Origin: Mucilaginibacter tundrae
GTDB lineage: Bacteria > Bacteroidota > Bacteroidia > Sphingobacteriales > Sphingobacteriaceae
DNA length: 27,939 nucleotides
NCBI RefSeq assembly: GCF_013408825.1
Contig: NZ_JACCBZ010000017.1
Location: 1-27,939 of the forward strand
Reading direction: 5' to 3'
Of this stretch, positions 13,655-22,527 are shown piece after piece. How positions within the stretch are numbered: the first letter of the stretch is position 1; the number at the start of each line of letters is the position of its first letter. The notes below the pieces were generated by a model that saw nothing but the letters and a program-made list of their open reading frames with translations, searched no databases and was not told the origin of the DNA. A program made the translations under genes and the position numbers.

Positions 13655-14454
13655 GTATAATACATGTTATTATCCTTGCAATTATTGAGGGGATAACAGA
13701 GTTTTTGCCGGTATCATCAACCGGCCACATGGTTATTGCCAGCTCATTAATGGGCATCAGCAAAGATGAATTTGTAAAATTATTCGAAATTGTGATACAG
13801 CTTGGCGCCATACTGGCCGTGGTTGTATTATACTTTAAACGTTTTTTCCGCTCGTTGGATTTCTATTACAAACTAATCGTAGGTGTTATTCCCGCGGTAA
13901 TATTAGGCGTTCTGCTAAAAAAACATATTGATAGATTGCTGGAAAGCCCGCTTGTTGTGGCTTATGCATTTGTTATTGGTGGGGTAATCCTCCTTTTTGT
14001 TGATAAATGGTTTAATAAACCAACGGTGACCAAAGAGCAAGATATTAGCTATTTAACTGCCTTTAAAATTGGATGTTTCCAATGTTTGGCAATGGTACCG
14101 GGCGTATCCCGTTCTGCTGCATCAATAGTAGGTGGTATGTCGCAAAAATTGAATCGTACTGCCGCGGCTGAATTCTCTTTCTTTTTAGCGGTACCAACTA
14201 TGTTTGGCGCAACCCTAAAAGATCTTTGGGATTTTCATAAAGACAATCATCTTGATTCGGCAACGCTTCATCATGACATCATCTATCTACTAATTGGAAG
14301 CGCTATAGCATTTGTAGTGGCTCTATTAGCCATACGTACATTTATTACCTTTTTAGAGCAAAAGGGATTTAAGCTATTCGGCTTTTACCGCATATTGGCT
14401 GGCCTGGTAATCATAATATTATATTATTCCGGCAATGCGTTACACAACATGTAA
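13651..14454 (+). CDS. uppP: Undecaprenyl-diphosphatase UppP (BacA)
   Basis: An inner-membrane enzyme that dephosphorylates undecaprenyl diphosphate to recycle the carrier lipid for peptidoglycan and O-antigen synthesis; overexpression in other bacteria gives bacitracin resistance. Of 267 residues, the two signature regions are intact: [15 protein letters not shown] (about 13-27), with the catalytic Glu and Ser/His, and [10 protein letters not shown] (about 150-159), with the phosphate-binding Arg. About eight hydrophobic helices span the rest. It overlaps the DUF3098 gene by 4 bases. truB, which often follows in related genomes, is absent; a strong terminator ends the operon at 14471-14509. 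Confidence 0.96.
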   Translation: MSIIHVIILAIIEGITEFLPVSSTGHMVIASSLMGISKDEFVKLFEIVIQLGAILAVVVLYFKRFFRSLDFYYKLIVGVIPAVILGVLLKKHIDRLLESPLVVAYAFVIGGVILLFVDKWFNKPTVTKEQDISYLTAFKIGCFQCLAMVPGVSRSAASIVGGMSQKLNRTAAAEFSFFLAVPTMFGATLKDLWDFHKDNHLDSATLHHDIIYLLIGSAIAFVVALLAIRTFITFLEQKGFKLFGFYRILAGLVIIILYYSGNALHNM

Positions 14455-14470
14455 TTAATACTTTATTTAT

Positions 14471-14509
14471 AAAACAGAAAGGCCTCGATAATCGAGGCCT
14501 TTCTGTTTT
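14471..14509. terminator. Bidirectional terminator between uppP and mlaD
   Basis: A perfect 19-bp inverted repeat (14471-14489 with 14491-14509) has a GC-rich centre, GGCCTCGA, and A4/T4-T5 ends. It ends both the plus-strand uppP operon and the minus-strand mla operon, whose last stop is at 14513. Confidence 0.9.
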
Positions 14510-14512
14510 TAA

Positions 14513-15274
14513 CTACTTCTGTGCCGGCTGTTGCTCGGCAGCGTCCTGTGCTTTCTTTATAGAATCTTGTTTAGCTTTCAATGCCTTTTTCTTTTTATTA
14601 AAGAAACCTTTTAACAAAAAGTTATGCTGTGCGGCCGTAAGGTCTTCATTTAAGGTTGATGTTGTTTTATGTACATTGGCCATCGTAGTTTTAGCTTGCT
14701 TAACGGTTGCATCCAGGTCGTTTGCCATTTTATCATTGTTCAATAATCTACCTAAACTACCTTTGCCGCTATTTACCTTGCCTGTAATTTCTGATAAGTT
14801 TTGTATCAGCGTACCTGCATTATCCGCGATACCTGTTAATTTGGCTATAATCTTGTCGGCATCAACTGGTGGCACAGATGGCAATTGATCCCCGTTTTTC
14901 ACACCGTCCTGGCTGGTTATTCCGCCTGGCGCAATTACAACCAATTTATCCCCCATCAATCCATCGCTTCCAATACTAATTTTAGAATCCTTTTTAAGGA
15001 ATTTTTTCACATCATCATTTAAAGTAAGATCTACACGCACGGTTGTATCATTTATAATAGTGATATTGTCCACAATACCTACTGTTATACCAGCAAACCT
15101 TACGTTATTGCCAACAGCCAGGCCATTAACATTTTTAAACGTCCCGTAAACGCCAAATGTGGAGCTAAAAAGATTTCTTTTATTGCCTATTAAAAAAATA
15201 ATAGCAATTAAAACCGCTAAACCGACAATGGTAAACAGTCCTATTTTTATTTTTTGTGATCCAGTTGTTTTCAT
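14513..15274 (-). CDS. mlaD: MlaD-type MCE substrate-binding protein
   Basis: The periplasmic lipid-binding component of an Mla-type ABC system, anchored by one N-terminal helix (about 11-29, IGLFTIVGLAVLIAIIFLIG). The MCE domain runs from about 38 to 118 (FGVYGTFKNVNGLAVGNNVR onward). A helical region of about 130-215 follows, and the tail from about 220 is Lys/Ala/Gln-rich and probably disordered. The 253 residues are longer than E. coli MlaD because of the C-terminal part. MCE proteins form hexamers that pass phospholipids between membranes. Its start overlaps the mlaF stop by 4 bases (ATGA). It is the last gene of the mlaEFD operon; outer-membrane MlaA and MlaB/MlaC are not present. Confidence 0.9.
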   Translation of the reverse strand: MKTTGSQKIKIGLFTIVGLAVLIAIIFLIGNKRNLFSSTFGVYGTFKNVNGLAVGNNVRFAGITVGIVDNITIINDTTVRVDLTLNDDVKKFLKKDSKISIGSDGLMGDKLVVIAPGGITSQDGVKNGDQLPSVPPVDADKIIAKLTGIADNAGTLIQNLSEITGKVNSGKGSLGRLLNNDKMANDLDATVKQAKTTMANVHKTTSTLNEDLTAAQHNFLLKGFFNKKKKALKAKQDSIKKAQDAAEQQPAQK

Positions 15275-16053
15275 GATATATCTTTAAAAAATTCTTTTGC
15301 AATTTCGTTTTTCGATTTTTGAAGGCTTTCAAATGTGCCTTCAGCTATATATTCTCCGTTGTCCATAATCAACACACGGTCTGATGTGATGCGCGCGCAT
15401 TCCATGTCGTGGGTTATGATAATCGAGGTTGTTTTATATTTCTTTTGCATATTCAGTATCAGCTCACTTATTTCACGTGATGTGATAGGATCTAAACCTG
15501 TAGTTGGCTCATCATACAACATTATCTCCGGCTTAATGATCAATGTACGGGCTAGTCCAATTCGCTTACGCATGCCTCCGGATAGATCTGAGGGCATTTT
15601 ATCTACAGCATCAACCAAACCCACCCCTTCTAACACTTCGTTCACCCGTTCGTCTATTTCATGCTGATCTTTCATCTTTAAAACCCGTGTTAACGGAAAT
15701 TCCAGGTTTTCTCTTACCGTCATTGAATCAAATAAAGCACCGCTCTGAAACAGGAAACCAATCTTCATCCGTAATTCTTTAAGCTGGTTATCATTCATAT
15801 CGGTAACCTCGTCGCCAAATACTTTTATTGATCCTCCGTCGGGTATTAATAAACCTACAATACACTCTATTGTAACCGATTTTCCCTGCCCGGATTTTCC
15901 AAGCACCACTACATTTTCTCCACGATCCACTTCCAGATTAATATCTTTCAGTACGTCTTTTTTACCGAAAGATTTCTTCAACCCTTTTATCACTATAATT
16001 GCCTCTTTCTTAGGATTTTTAGAGGCTTCTTTTTTTTCCTTTACCGCTTCCAT
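15271..16053 (-). CDS. mlaF: Mla-type ABC ATPase
   Basis: A cytosolic ATPase of 260 residues that powers the MlaE permease. Motifs in order: Walker A GKSGQGKS (52-59), Q-loop FLFQSGALFDSMTVRENLEF, signature LSGGMRKRIGLA (about 160), Walker B IMLYDEPTTGLDP and H-loop IIITHDM. The signature plus the GLDPITS motif is typical of MlaF/TTG2A rather than of import or drug-export ATPases. The N-terminus carries a short, highly charged extension (VKEKKEASKNPKKE). It lies 1 base after the mlaE stop and overlaps mlaD by 4 bases, a clear operon. Confidence 0.93.
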   Translation of the reverse strand: MEAVKEKKEASKNPKKEAIIVIKGLKKSFGKKDVLKDINLEVDRGENVVVLGKSGQGKSVTIECIVGLLIPDGGSIKVFGDEVTDMNDNQLKELRMKIGFLFQSGALFDSMTVRENLEFPLTRVLKMKDQHEIDERVNEVLEGVGLVDAVDKMPSDLSGGMRKRIGLARTLIIKPEIMLYDEPTTGLDPITSREISELILNMQKKYKTTSIIITHDMECARITSDRVLIMDNGEYIAEGTFESLQKSKNEIAKEFFKDIS

Positions 16054-16054
16054 A

Positions 16055-16837
16055 TTATTTGTAGAATAAAATACTGGTTACCTGTACGGCAATTGCATCA
16101 ATAACAAATATCCACAACGAAGCGGTTACCACAGCCGAATTAGCCGCTAAACCCACGCTCTCGGTTCCTTTGTTTGAGTTGAAGCCTTTATAACACCCCA
16201 CAAAACCTATCGCGAAGCCAAAAAATATGGTTTTAACAAAGGCTGGTAAAAAATCAGAAAAGTCGATTGAATCCACACATTTATGCAGATATAATGTGTA
16301 ACTAACACTGTCTTTAATATTTAGGGCTAAAAAGCCGCCTGCCAAGCCTATAATATCACCAATAACTGTTAATAAAGGAACCATCAGCGTAACAGCCAAT
16401 ATTCGCGTAACAACCAAATATTGCACAGGGTTCGCCCCTGATACTTCCATAGCATCAATTTGCTCGGTAACCTTCATACTTCCTAACTCGGCACCTATGC
16501 TTGATGATATTTTACCGGCACAGATCAATGCGGTAATAACGGGGCCAATCTCGCGGATAAGCGAAACGGAAAGCGTTTTAGGCAACATCCCCACCTGCCC
16601 AAATGACTCCAACGAAGGCCGCAATTGTAAAATTAAAACGGCTCCCATAATGAACGAAGTAATACCAACCAGCATCATCGATCGGTAACCGATCTCGTAA
16701 CACTGCCGTATAAACTCAGACCACTCGAAGCCGCCTTTAAATATATTCTTGAAAAACCTGGTAAAGAATACTCCCTGATCGCCTATTTCAGCAAACCATT
16801 TTCTCCAACCGGTAAGTTCTAATTCCTGCTCCGCCAT
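16055..16837 (-). CDS. mlaE: MlaE-type ABC permease
   Basis: The integral membrane subunit of the phospholipid transport system, 260 residues with five to six hydrophobic helices. Family-typical segments are visible: the amphipathic N-terminus WRKWFAEIGDQGVFFTRFFK, the core REIGPVITALICAGKISSSIGAELGSMKVTEQIDAMEVSG, and YLVVTRILAVTLMVPLL. The conserved E-x-GSM-x-V-x-EQ-x-D-A stretch is a hallmark of MlaE/TTG2B. It is the first gene of the mlaEFD operon, transcribed away from the pirin gene region by 90 bp of AT-rich sequence. Direction of lipid transport cannot be inferred. Confidence 0.93.
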   Translation of the reverse strand: MAEQELELTGWRKWFAEIGDQGVFFTRFFKNIFKGGFEWSEFIRQCYEIGYRSMMLVGITSFIMGAVLILQLRPSLESFGQVGMLPKTLSVSLIREIGPVITALICAGKISSSIGAELGSMKVTEQIDAMEVSGANPVQYLVVTRILAVTLMVPLLTVIGDIIGLAGGFLALNIKDSVSYTLYLHKCVDSIDFSDFLPAFVKTIFFGFAIGFVGCYKGFNSNKGTESVGLAANSAVVTASLWIFVIDAIAVQVTSILFYK

Positions 16838-16926
16838 AAGGTGTTTATTAATTGAATGTTACAACAAATAATACGCTATTTGTTTTTATCCGTTCAAATA
16901 AATCTCACCTTGGCTTTAAAACCGGG

Positions 16927-17637
16927 TTACATCATTGGTATTTCTATCAAAAGCAAACGGGATTGCGCTTCGGTTTCAATTGTAAGTGAACTTAAATCAT
17001 AAACACCCAAAGCATCTCTTTTGTTTAGTGTATGTCCATCTATCTTTGCTGCACCTTCTATAATGAAAATATAAATTCCATTCCCCGGGATCTTCACGTC
17101 ATAATTTATAACCTGCCCCGGCTCAAAATCACCCATAGAAAAAACAGCATCCTGGTTTATCCAAAGCGTATTCGCATCTTTATCGGGTGATATTAATGTT
17201 GCCAATTGGTTGGGTTTTAATACATCATTAAAGTTTTTTTGGTCATACCTTGGTTTGATGTCCCTTTCTTTGGGGAATAACCATATCTGTAAGGTATTAG
17301 CATCTTCTGTTTTGGAATGATTGTATTCCGAATGGGTAATACCGGTACCTGCAGACATGATTTGAACTTCTCCTGAATGGATCACACCAACACTTCCCAT
17401 GCTATCTTTATGCTCTAAGGCGCCTTTAATCGGAATGGTGATAATCTCCATATTATCATGCGGGTGGGTTCCAAAGCCGGTTCCTCCTGTAATAATATCA
17501 TCATTTAAAACCCTAAGTGCACCAAAGTGTACTTTTTCAGGATTGTAATATGGGCCAAAGCTAAAAGAGAAATTAGCTTTTAACCAGCCTATGTCATTGT
17601 GTCCGCGTTCATTAGCGGGATAATATATACTTTTCAT
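16927..17637 (-). CDS. Pirin family protein
   Basis: A bicupin protein of the pirin family, 236 residues, presumed cytosolic. The N-terminal cupin carries the metal ligands His58 and His60 (GFGTHPHDNMEIITIP), His102 and Glu104 (GTGITHSEYNH). Pirins variously act as quercetin 2,3-dioxygenases or redox-responsive regulators; the sequence does not settle which. The length and the C-terminal half-cupin resemble the bacterial YhhW group. It is monocistronic, divergent from the SDR gene at 17725, and 90 bp from mlaE. Confidence 0.9.
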   Translation of the reverse strand: MKSIYYPANERGHNDIGWLKANFSFSFGPYYNPEKVHFGALRVLNDDIITGGTGFGTHPHDNMEIITIPIKGALEHKDSMGSVGVIHSGEVQIMSAGTGITHSEYNHSKTEDANTLQIWLFPKERDIKPRYDQKNFNDVLKPNQLATLISPDKDANTLWINQDAVFSMGDFEPGQVINYDVKIPGNGIYIFIIEGAAKIDGHTLNKRDALGVYDLSSLTIETEAQSRLLLIEIPMM

Positions 17638-17698
17638 AATCGTTTTATTAATTTACATGTTTAAACATTCAATTTTTATTCCACAAATTAATTATACG

Positions 17699-17707
17699 TA
17701 TTTTTGC
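17699..17707 (+). promoter_or_regulatory. -7 box of the SDR/ABC-F/mnmG gene set
   Basis: TATTTTTG plus C is an exact TAnnTTTG match. The start near 17712 gives a leader of about 12 nt to the ATG at 17725. It may serve the three tightly packed genes up to 20499. Confidence 0.55.
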
Positions 17708-17724
17708 GAAATTATTTGGGTATA

Positions 17725-18381
17725 ATGGCATATAAAGCAATAATAGCAGGCGCAAGCGGACTTATTGGCAGTAGTTTACTAACTATTTTGCTAAATGAGC
17801 CTGCTTATACTGAAATTACCGCTTTAGTTAGAAAAAAAACCGGCTTGGTTCACACAAAGTTAACCGAGATTTTAGTTGATTTTGACAATCTTGATGATTT
17901 TGCCGGAGAAATAAACGGCCATGTACTATTTTGTTGCATAGGTACAACGAAAAAGAAAACACCTGATTTAACAGATTACTATAAAATTGAGCATGATTAT
18001 CCTGTAAAGTTAGGGCAATTAGCTGCTAAAAATGGCGTTAATAAATATCATTATGTGTCGTCCATTGGGGCTGATAAAAACTCTGCAGCTTATTATGCTA
18101 AATATAAGGGTCAAACTGAATACGATTTACAGCAGCTTAATTTGCTCTCTCTCCATATTTACCGGCCATCAATACTATCAGGCGAAAGGAAAGAGCACAG
18201 GCCGCTGGAAAAATTTGTAAACGGGTTAATGTATATTATCAACCCGCTACTAATCGGCAGCCTTAAAAAGTACAGGAGTATACCTGCAAAAACCGTGGCA
18301 ATGGCCATGTACAAACAATCAATTAATAATGACGAGGGTGTTTTTGTACATCCATCTGATCAAATAAAACAAATAGCGTGA
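17725..18381 (+). CDS. NAD(P)-binding SDR-like protein (HTATIP2/YbjT-like)
   Basis: The start is taken at the ATG at 17725 (MAYKAIIAGASGLIGSS); an in-frame TTG 21 bases upstream falls in the -7 box. The product has 218 residues. The Rossmann glycine motif GASGLIGSSL lies at the N-terminus, followed by a typical atypical-SDR pattern with HYVSSIGADKNSAAYYAKYKGQTE, which supplies a Ser-x-Y/K-type active-site region. The C-terminal part is short, as in HTATIP2-like proteins rather than full epimerases. The substrate is unknown. The stop overlaps the start of the ABC-F gene (GTGA), so the two are probably co-translated. Confidence 0.82.
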   Translation: MAYKAIIAGASGLIGSSLLTILLNEPAYTEITALVRKKTGLVHTKLTEILVDFDNLDDFAGEINGHVLFCCIGTTKKKTPDLTDYYKIEHDYPVKLGQLAAKNGVNKYHYVSSIGADKNSAAYYAKYKGQTEYDLQQLNLLSLHIYRPSILSGERKEHRPLEKFVNGLMYIINPLLIGSLKKYRSIPAKTVAMAMYKQSINNDEGVFVHPSDQIKQIA

Positions 18382-20243
18382 GCACTTATATTTCTGCCGA
18401 AAATCTCGGCCATTCTTTTCATGATAAATGGTTGTTTAAAAATGTAACCATTGGCATCAACCGTGGTCGCCGTGTGGCCCTGGTCGGCATCAACGGCGCG
18501 GGTAAATCAACCCTTTTAAAATTACTAGCCGGTGAATTTTTACCTACCGAAGGCAAGGTTGTGCGTAGCCGCGATCTCCGCTTAGGATATCTGGAGCAAG
18601 ACCCACATTTTAAAAACGCGGTTACCATAAGCGATTACATTTTTCATGCAGATAACGTGCAGCAGCAAGCTATCCGCAAATATGAAGAGCTTTTAGAAAA
18701 TGACCCTATTAATGCCAAAGCAATTGATAAGGCGATGGAAGAATTGGGCGATGTTGATGCCTGGGAGTATGAATACAAGATCAAGACAATTTTAGGCAGA
18801 TTGGATATTCATCATTTAAACCAGCATATTGATACCTTATCGGGTGGACAAAAAAAGCGACTGGCCTTAGCACGGTTGCTTATTGAAGATCCTGATATTT
18901 ATGTTTTGGATGAGCCTACCAATCACCTGGATATTGATACTATTGAGTGGTTAGAGAAGCTATTAACTGATGGTGCAAAAACTATACTGATGGTTACGCA
19001 TGATAGGTATTTTCTGGATAATGTATGTAATGAGATATTAGAGATTGACCGAGGCAAGATGATCCCTTACATTGGCAACTATGGTTACTATTTAGAAAAG
19101 AAAGCTGAACGCGAAGCTGTAGATGAACTACAATTCCATAAAAATTCCAACCTTTTAAAGAAAGAATTGGAGTGGATGCGCCGCCAACCTCAAGCTCGTG
19201 GTACAAAATCAAAAGCCCGCATAGATGCTTATTATGATCTTGAAGACAAAACCAAAGGCGGTGGCCCTAAAGAAAAGGTTGAATTAAGCGTTAAAACCGC
19301 TCGCCAGGGTAATAAGATCATGGAATTACACCATGTCAACAAAGCTTTTAATGGCATTACTTATACTGATAATTTCAGTTACGTATTCAAAAAAGGGGAT
19401 CGTATTGGCTTGGCCGGCAAAAACGGAAGTGGTAAATCCACCCTGCTGAATATGATAACAAATGGCTTGCAGCCAGATTCGGGCACGATTGAGCGTGGCG
19501 AAACAACCGTAATGGGTTATTTTCATCAATCTGGAATTACCTTTAAGGAAGATGAACGAGTAATTGATGTGGTAAAAAACGTAGCAGAGTTTATTACAAT
19601 GGCTGATGGTAAAACCATTTCAGCTTCTGCACTCCTTACGCTGTTCTTATTCCCTCCTGCTAAACAGTACGGCTTTATAGCCAACCTAAGTGGTGGCGAA
19701 AAGAAACGCCTGCAGTTAATGAGTATCCTGATGAAGAATCCAAACTTCTTGATACTGGATGAGCCCACCAATGATTTAGATATTGATACCTTAAACGTGC
19801 TGGAGGAATTTTTAACCAACTATGGTGGCGTATTAATGATGGTATCACACGATAGGTATTTATTGGATAAATTAACCGATCAGTTGTTTATTGTAGAAGA
19901 AAAGGGTCATGTTAGAATATACAATGGCAACTATTCTTCATACAGAATTGAACAGGAAGAAGCCAGAAAACAAAAGCTGAACCCTACTCCTGTCGCTACA
20001 ACAACCAACACCCAACCTAAAAAAAGCAAATTAAGCTTTAAGGAAACTAAGGAACTTGAAACACTTGAAGCGGAAATCGCGTCACTTGAAACCCAAATTA
20101 AAGACTGCAATAATCAGTTAAATGCTGTTGGAATTGATACTCATTTATTGAATGAGTTGATTGATAAATCGGCAACATTAAGCATTGAACTTGATGAAAA
20201 AAGCTTAAGGTGGCTTGAATTAACCGAGTTAAAGGAAATGTAA
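18378..20243 (+). CDS. ABC-F family ATPase (Uup-like)
   Basis: A soluble protein with two ABC domains and no membrane segment, 621 residues, belonging to the ABC-F family that acts on ribosomes or nucleic acid. Domain 1: Walker A GINGAGKS (37-44), signature LSGGQKKRLALARLL, Walker B VLDEPTNHLDI. The linker with basic helices (KKELEWMRRQPQARGTKSKA) sits at about 255-280. Domain 2: Walker A GKNGSGKS (about 349), signature LSGGEKKRLQLM, Walker B LILDEPTNDLDI. The C-terminal 80 residues form a coiled coil (ETLEAEIASLETQIKDCNNQ), as in Uup. The start is GTG at 18378, overlapping the previous stop. Resistance function is not indicated; no antibiotic-resistance ABC-F type is recognised. Confidence 0.92.
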   Translation: MSTYISAENLGHSFHDKWLFKNVTIGINRGRRVALVGINGAGKSTLLKLLAGEFLPTEGKVVRSRDLRLGYLEQDPHFKNAVTISDYIFHADNVQQQAIRKYEELLENDPINAKAIDKAMEELGDVDAWEYEYKIKTILGRLDIHHLNQHIDTLSGGQKKRLALARLLIEDPDIYVLDEPTNHLDIDTIEWLEKLLTDGAKTILMVTHDRYFLDNVCNEILEIDRGKMIPYIGNYGYYLEKKAEREAVDELQFHKNSNLLKKELEWMRRQPQARGTKSKARIDAYYDLEDKTKGGGPKEKVELSVKTARQGNKIMELHHVNKAFNGITYTDNFSYVFKKGDRIGLAGKNGSGKSTLLNMITNGLQPDSGTIERGETTVMGYFHQSGITFKEDERVIDVVKNVAEFITMADGKTISASALLTLFLFPPAKQYGFIANLSGGEKKRLQLMSILMKNPNFLILDEPTNDLDIDTLNVLEEFLTNYGGVLMMVSHDRYLLDKLTDQLFIVEEKGHVRIYNGNYSSYRIEQEEARKQKLNPTPVATTTNTQPKKSKLSFKETKELETLEAEIASLETQIKDCNNQLNAVGIDTHLLNELIDKSATLSIELDEKSLRWLELTELKEM

Positions 20244-20244
20244 C

Positions 20245-20499
20245 ATGAAGGAATCGGATATAATAGCGACCATAGGTGTTGTGATTTTATTGATCGCATT
20301 CCTATTAAATTTATATAAAAAGCTGTCGGCAAATAGTATTTCCTATACTTTAATGAATTTTATAGGCGCTGCTACTTGTGGCTATTCATCCTTTTTAATA
20401 AAATTTTATCCCTTTGTTGTACTGGAAACCATTTGGGCGCTATTTGCATTAGCATCCTTAATCAAGGTTTCACGTGGAACATCGAAAATTGAACAATAA
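20245..20499 (+). CDS. CBU_0592-like small membrane protein
   Basis: An 84-residue protein of three hydrophobic helices: about 8-23 (IATIGVVILLIAFLLN), 33-50 (TLMNFIGAATCGYSSFL) and 54-73 (FYPFVVLETIWALFALASL). The Leu-rich first helix, the conserved NSISYTLMNFIGA stretch and the ETIWALFAL ending match the CBU_0592-like family (function unknown). It starts 1 base after the ABC-F stop, so it is cotranscribed with it. Its last codons contain the first parS-like site (20466-20481), so the coding sequence is read through a DNA-binding site. Confidence 0.8.
   Translation: MKESDIIATIGVVILLIAFLLNLYKKLSANSISYTLMNFIGAATCGYSSFLIKFYPFVVLETIWALFALASLIKVSRGTSKIEQ
20466..20481. other. parS: parS-like ParB binding site 1
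   Basis: GGTTTCACGTGGAACA agrees at 14 of 16 positions with the widely conserved chromosomal parS TGTTTCACGTGAAACA and retains the CACGTG core. It lies inside the 3' end of the small membrane protein gene. The second site lies 40 bp downstream, centre to centre. Confidence 0.75.
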
Positions 20500-20504
20500 A
20501 AATA

Positions 20505-20522
20505 ACGTTCCACGTGGAACGT
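20505..20522. other. parS: parS-like ParB binding site 2, perfect palindrome
   Basis: ACGTTCCACGTGGAACGT is a perfect 18-bp palindrome. Its inner 14 bases GTTCCACGTGGAAC are identical to the core of the parS variant TGTTCCACGTGGAACA. It is in the intergenic gap immediately upstream of mnmG. A paired arrangement with site 1 is typical of origin-proximal ParB loading. Confidence 0.8.
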
Positions 20523-20547
20523 GCTTAATAATTTAATGGTTTAAGCC

Positions 20548-22410
20548 ATGTTTAAGAAATATAATGTAATAGTTGTAGGCGCTGGGCATGCTGGCTGTGA
20601 AGCCGCTGCTGCCGCCGCCAACCTGGGGTCGTCTGTTCTATTAGTTACCATGAATATGGGAACCATAGCGCAAATGAGCTGTAACCCGGCAATGGGCGGT
20701 GTTGCTAAAGGACAAATTGTAAGAGAGATTGATGCTATGGGTGGATATTCCGGTATAATAACCGATAAAACATCCTTGCAATTCCGCATGCTAAACAAAT
20801 CTAAAGGCCCCGCTATGTGGAGCCCGCGTGCCCAAAGCGACCGTGCGCGGTTCGCTGAAGAGTGGCGCTTGGCATTGGAAAGAACCCCTAATGTAGATTT
20901 TTGGCAGGACATGGTAAGCTCGCTATTGGTAAAAAATGGAACCGTTTGCGGCGTGCGCACCTCAATTGGTGTAGAGATTGAAGCCGATGCGGTTATATTA
21001 ACCAATGGGACTTTCCTTAATGGTGTTATCCATATTGGCGAGAAGCGCTTTGGTGGTGGCCGTTCTGCAGAACGCGCAGCTACCGGTATAACTGAGCAGT
21101 TAATCGATTTAGGATTTGAATCAGGCCGAATGAAGACAGGCACACCTCCACGTGTTGATGGCCGGAGCTTGAACTATTCTTTAATGGAAGAACAATGGGG
21201 CGATGAAGAAAGAGGTTGTTTTTCTTATACCGATGTTGAACTTTCAAACGATCAGCGTTGTTGTTGGATTACCTATACTAATACAAAAGTTCACGAAACC
21301 CTAAAGGAAGGCTTTGAAAAATCTCCTATGTTCACCGGCAGGATCAAAGGCTTAGGCCCAAGATATTGCCCATCTATCGAAGATAAAATAAATCGCTTTG
21401 CCGAACGCGACCGCCACCAGATTTTTGTTGAACCTGAAGGATGGAATACTTGTGAGATCTACGTAAATGGTTTTTCAACCTCATTACCTGAGGATATTCA
21501 ATACAAGGCATTAATACAGATCCCGGGGTTTGAGACAGTAAAAATGTTCCGCCCGGGCTATGCGATAGAATACGATTACTTCCCACCTACCCAATTAGGT
21601 TTGACATTAGAAACTAAGCAGATCAGCAATCTTTATTTCGCAGGTCAAATTAATGGAACAACCGGTTATGAAGAAGCGGCCTCACAAGGTTTTATTGCCG
21701 GTATAAACGCACATCAAAAACTAAATGATAAACATGAGTTGATCTTAAAAAGATCAGAGTCATATATTGGCGTATTGATTGACGATTTGGTAACTAAGGG
21801 TACAGAAGAGCCATATCGTATGTTTACCTCACGGGCCGAGCATCGTTTATTGCTTCGCCAGGATAATGCCGATATAAGGTTAAGTCCTATTGGTCATGAA
21901 CTGGGTTTAATAAAAGATGCACGTTTAGATAAAGTAAATGCCAAAATTAAAAATTCAGACGATATCGTCGCTTATACCAAATCAAGGTCGCTTAACCCCG
22001 AACATGTAAATGCTTTGTTAGAATCGTTAGAAACTAGCACGATATCACAAGGCGCGAAATTGTTCGCATTATTAAGCAGACCTCAAGTTAATTTTAACGA
22101 CTTGAGAAAAGCCGACAATGGATTGGATGAATTACTATCGGCCTACGATAAAGAAACTATTGAGCAGGCTGAAATAAAAATCAAATACGAGAGTTATTTT
22201 GAAAAGGAATTGGATATTGTTGAGCGCATGAAAAAAATGGAAGACCGGGAGATCAATACCGAATTTAATTATCATAGCCTGGGATCACTTTCAAAAGAAG
22301 CCCGTGAAAAGCTAATGAAAATTAAACCTCGTACTTTAGGCCAGGCTTCTCGCATTTCAGGTGTTTCTCCGTCTGATATCTCGGTTATTATGGTTCATAT
22401 GTCAAAATAA
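20548..22410 (+). CDS. mnmG: tRNA uridine-5-carboxymethylaminomethyl modification enzyme MnmG (GidA)
   Basis: An FAD-dependent enzyme that, with MnmE, installs the 5-carboxymethylaminomethyl group at wobble U34 in tRNAs. The 620-residue length is standard. The FAD site GAGHAGCE lies at 11-18, followed by the hallmark [20 protein letters not shown], the [10 protein letters not shown] region, and [18 protein letters not shown]. The C-terminal part, including [17 protein letters not shown] and [20 protein letters not shown], binds MnmE and tRNA. MnmE is not adjacent. The parS sites directly upstream and the classical location of gidA near replication origins suggest the chromosome origin is close. 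It is preceded by a 48-bp gap and has no evident -7 box. Confidence 0.98.
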   Translation: MFKKYNVIVVGAGHAGCEAAAAAANLGSSVLLVTMNMGTIAQMSCNPAMGGVAKGQIVREIDAMGGYSGIITDKTSLQFRMLNKSKGPAMWSPRAQSDRARFAEEWRLALERTPNVDFWQDMVSSLLVKNGTVCGVRTSIGVEIEADAVILTNGTFLNGVIHIGEKRFGGGRSAERAATGITEQLIDLGFESGRMKTGTPPRVDGRSLNYSLMEEQWGDEERGCFSYTDVELSNDQRCCWITYTNTKVHETLKEGFEKSPMFTGRIKGLGPRYCPSIEDKINRFAERDRHQIFVEPEGWNTCEIYVNGFSTSLPEDIQYKALIQIPGFETVKMFRPGYAIEYDYFPPTQLGLTLETKQISNLYFAGQINGTTGYEEAASQGFIAGINAHQKLNDKHELILKRSESYIGVLIDDLVTKGTEEPYRMFTSRAEHRLLLRQDNADIRLSPIGHELGLIKDARLDKVNAKIKNSDDIVAYTKSRSLNPEHVNALLESLETSTISQGAKLFALLSRPQVNFNDLRKADNGLDELLSAYDKETIEQAEIKIKYESYFEKELDIVERMKKMEDREINTEFNYHSLGSLSKEAREKLMKIKPRTLGQASRISGVSPSDISVIMVHMSK

Positions 22411-22447
22411 TTATATAAATCGCTGTATATCAAATAATTATATAAAT
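22405..22447 (+). repeat. 16-bp direct repeat at the end of mnmG
   Basis: AAATAATTATATAAAT occurs at 22405-22420 and 22432-22447, 27 bp apart. The first copy spans the mnmG stop codon. The AT-rich repeat may be a simple duplication; no function is apparent. Confidence 0.5.
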
Positions 22448-22450
22448 TTT

Positions 22451-22477
22451 GGTTTAAAGCGATTATTTTTAATTTCG
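22451..22477 (+). promoter_or_regulatory. Probable promoter of the lipoprotein gene
   Basis: TAATTTCG (22470-22477) is one base off TAnnTTTG. A TTTTGG motif lies about 18 bp upstream (22447-22452). The leader to the ATG at 22528 would be about 45 nt. Confidence 0.4.
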
Positions 22478-22527
22478 AATATAAATCTTCATCAAAAAGC
22501 AAAAATCGTTTATAGCTCATAAAAACT

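Noticed and set aside
18378..20243. Antibiotic-resistance type ABC-F protein
   Set aside because: The C-terminal coiled coil and length are Uup-like, and no resistance-type interdomain arm or leader peptide with attenuator is visible.
20505..20522. Palindrome as an ordinary transcription-factor operator for mnmG
   Set aside because: Not excluded, but two closely spaced sites with the parS core, one inside a coding region, fit ParB binding better.
20541..21143. 200-codon open frame on the minus strand
   Set aside because: It lies wholly antisense to the strongly conserved N-terminal FAD domain of mnmG; the composition is Pro/Ser/Arg-rich shadow sequence without a domain.
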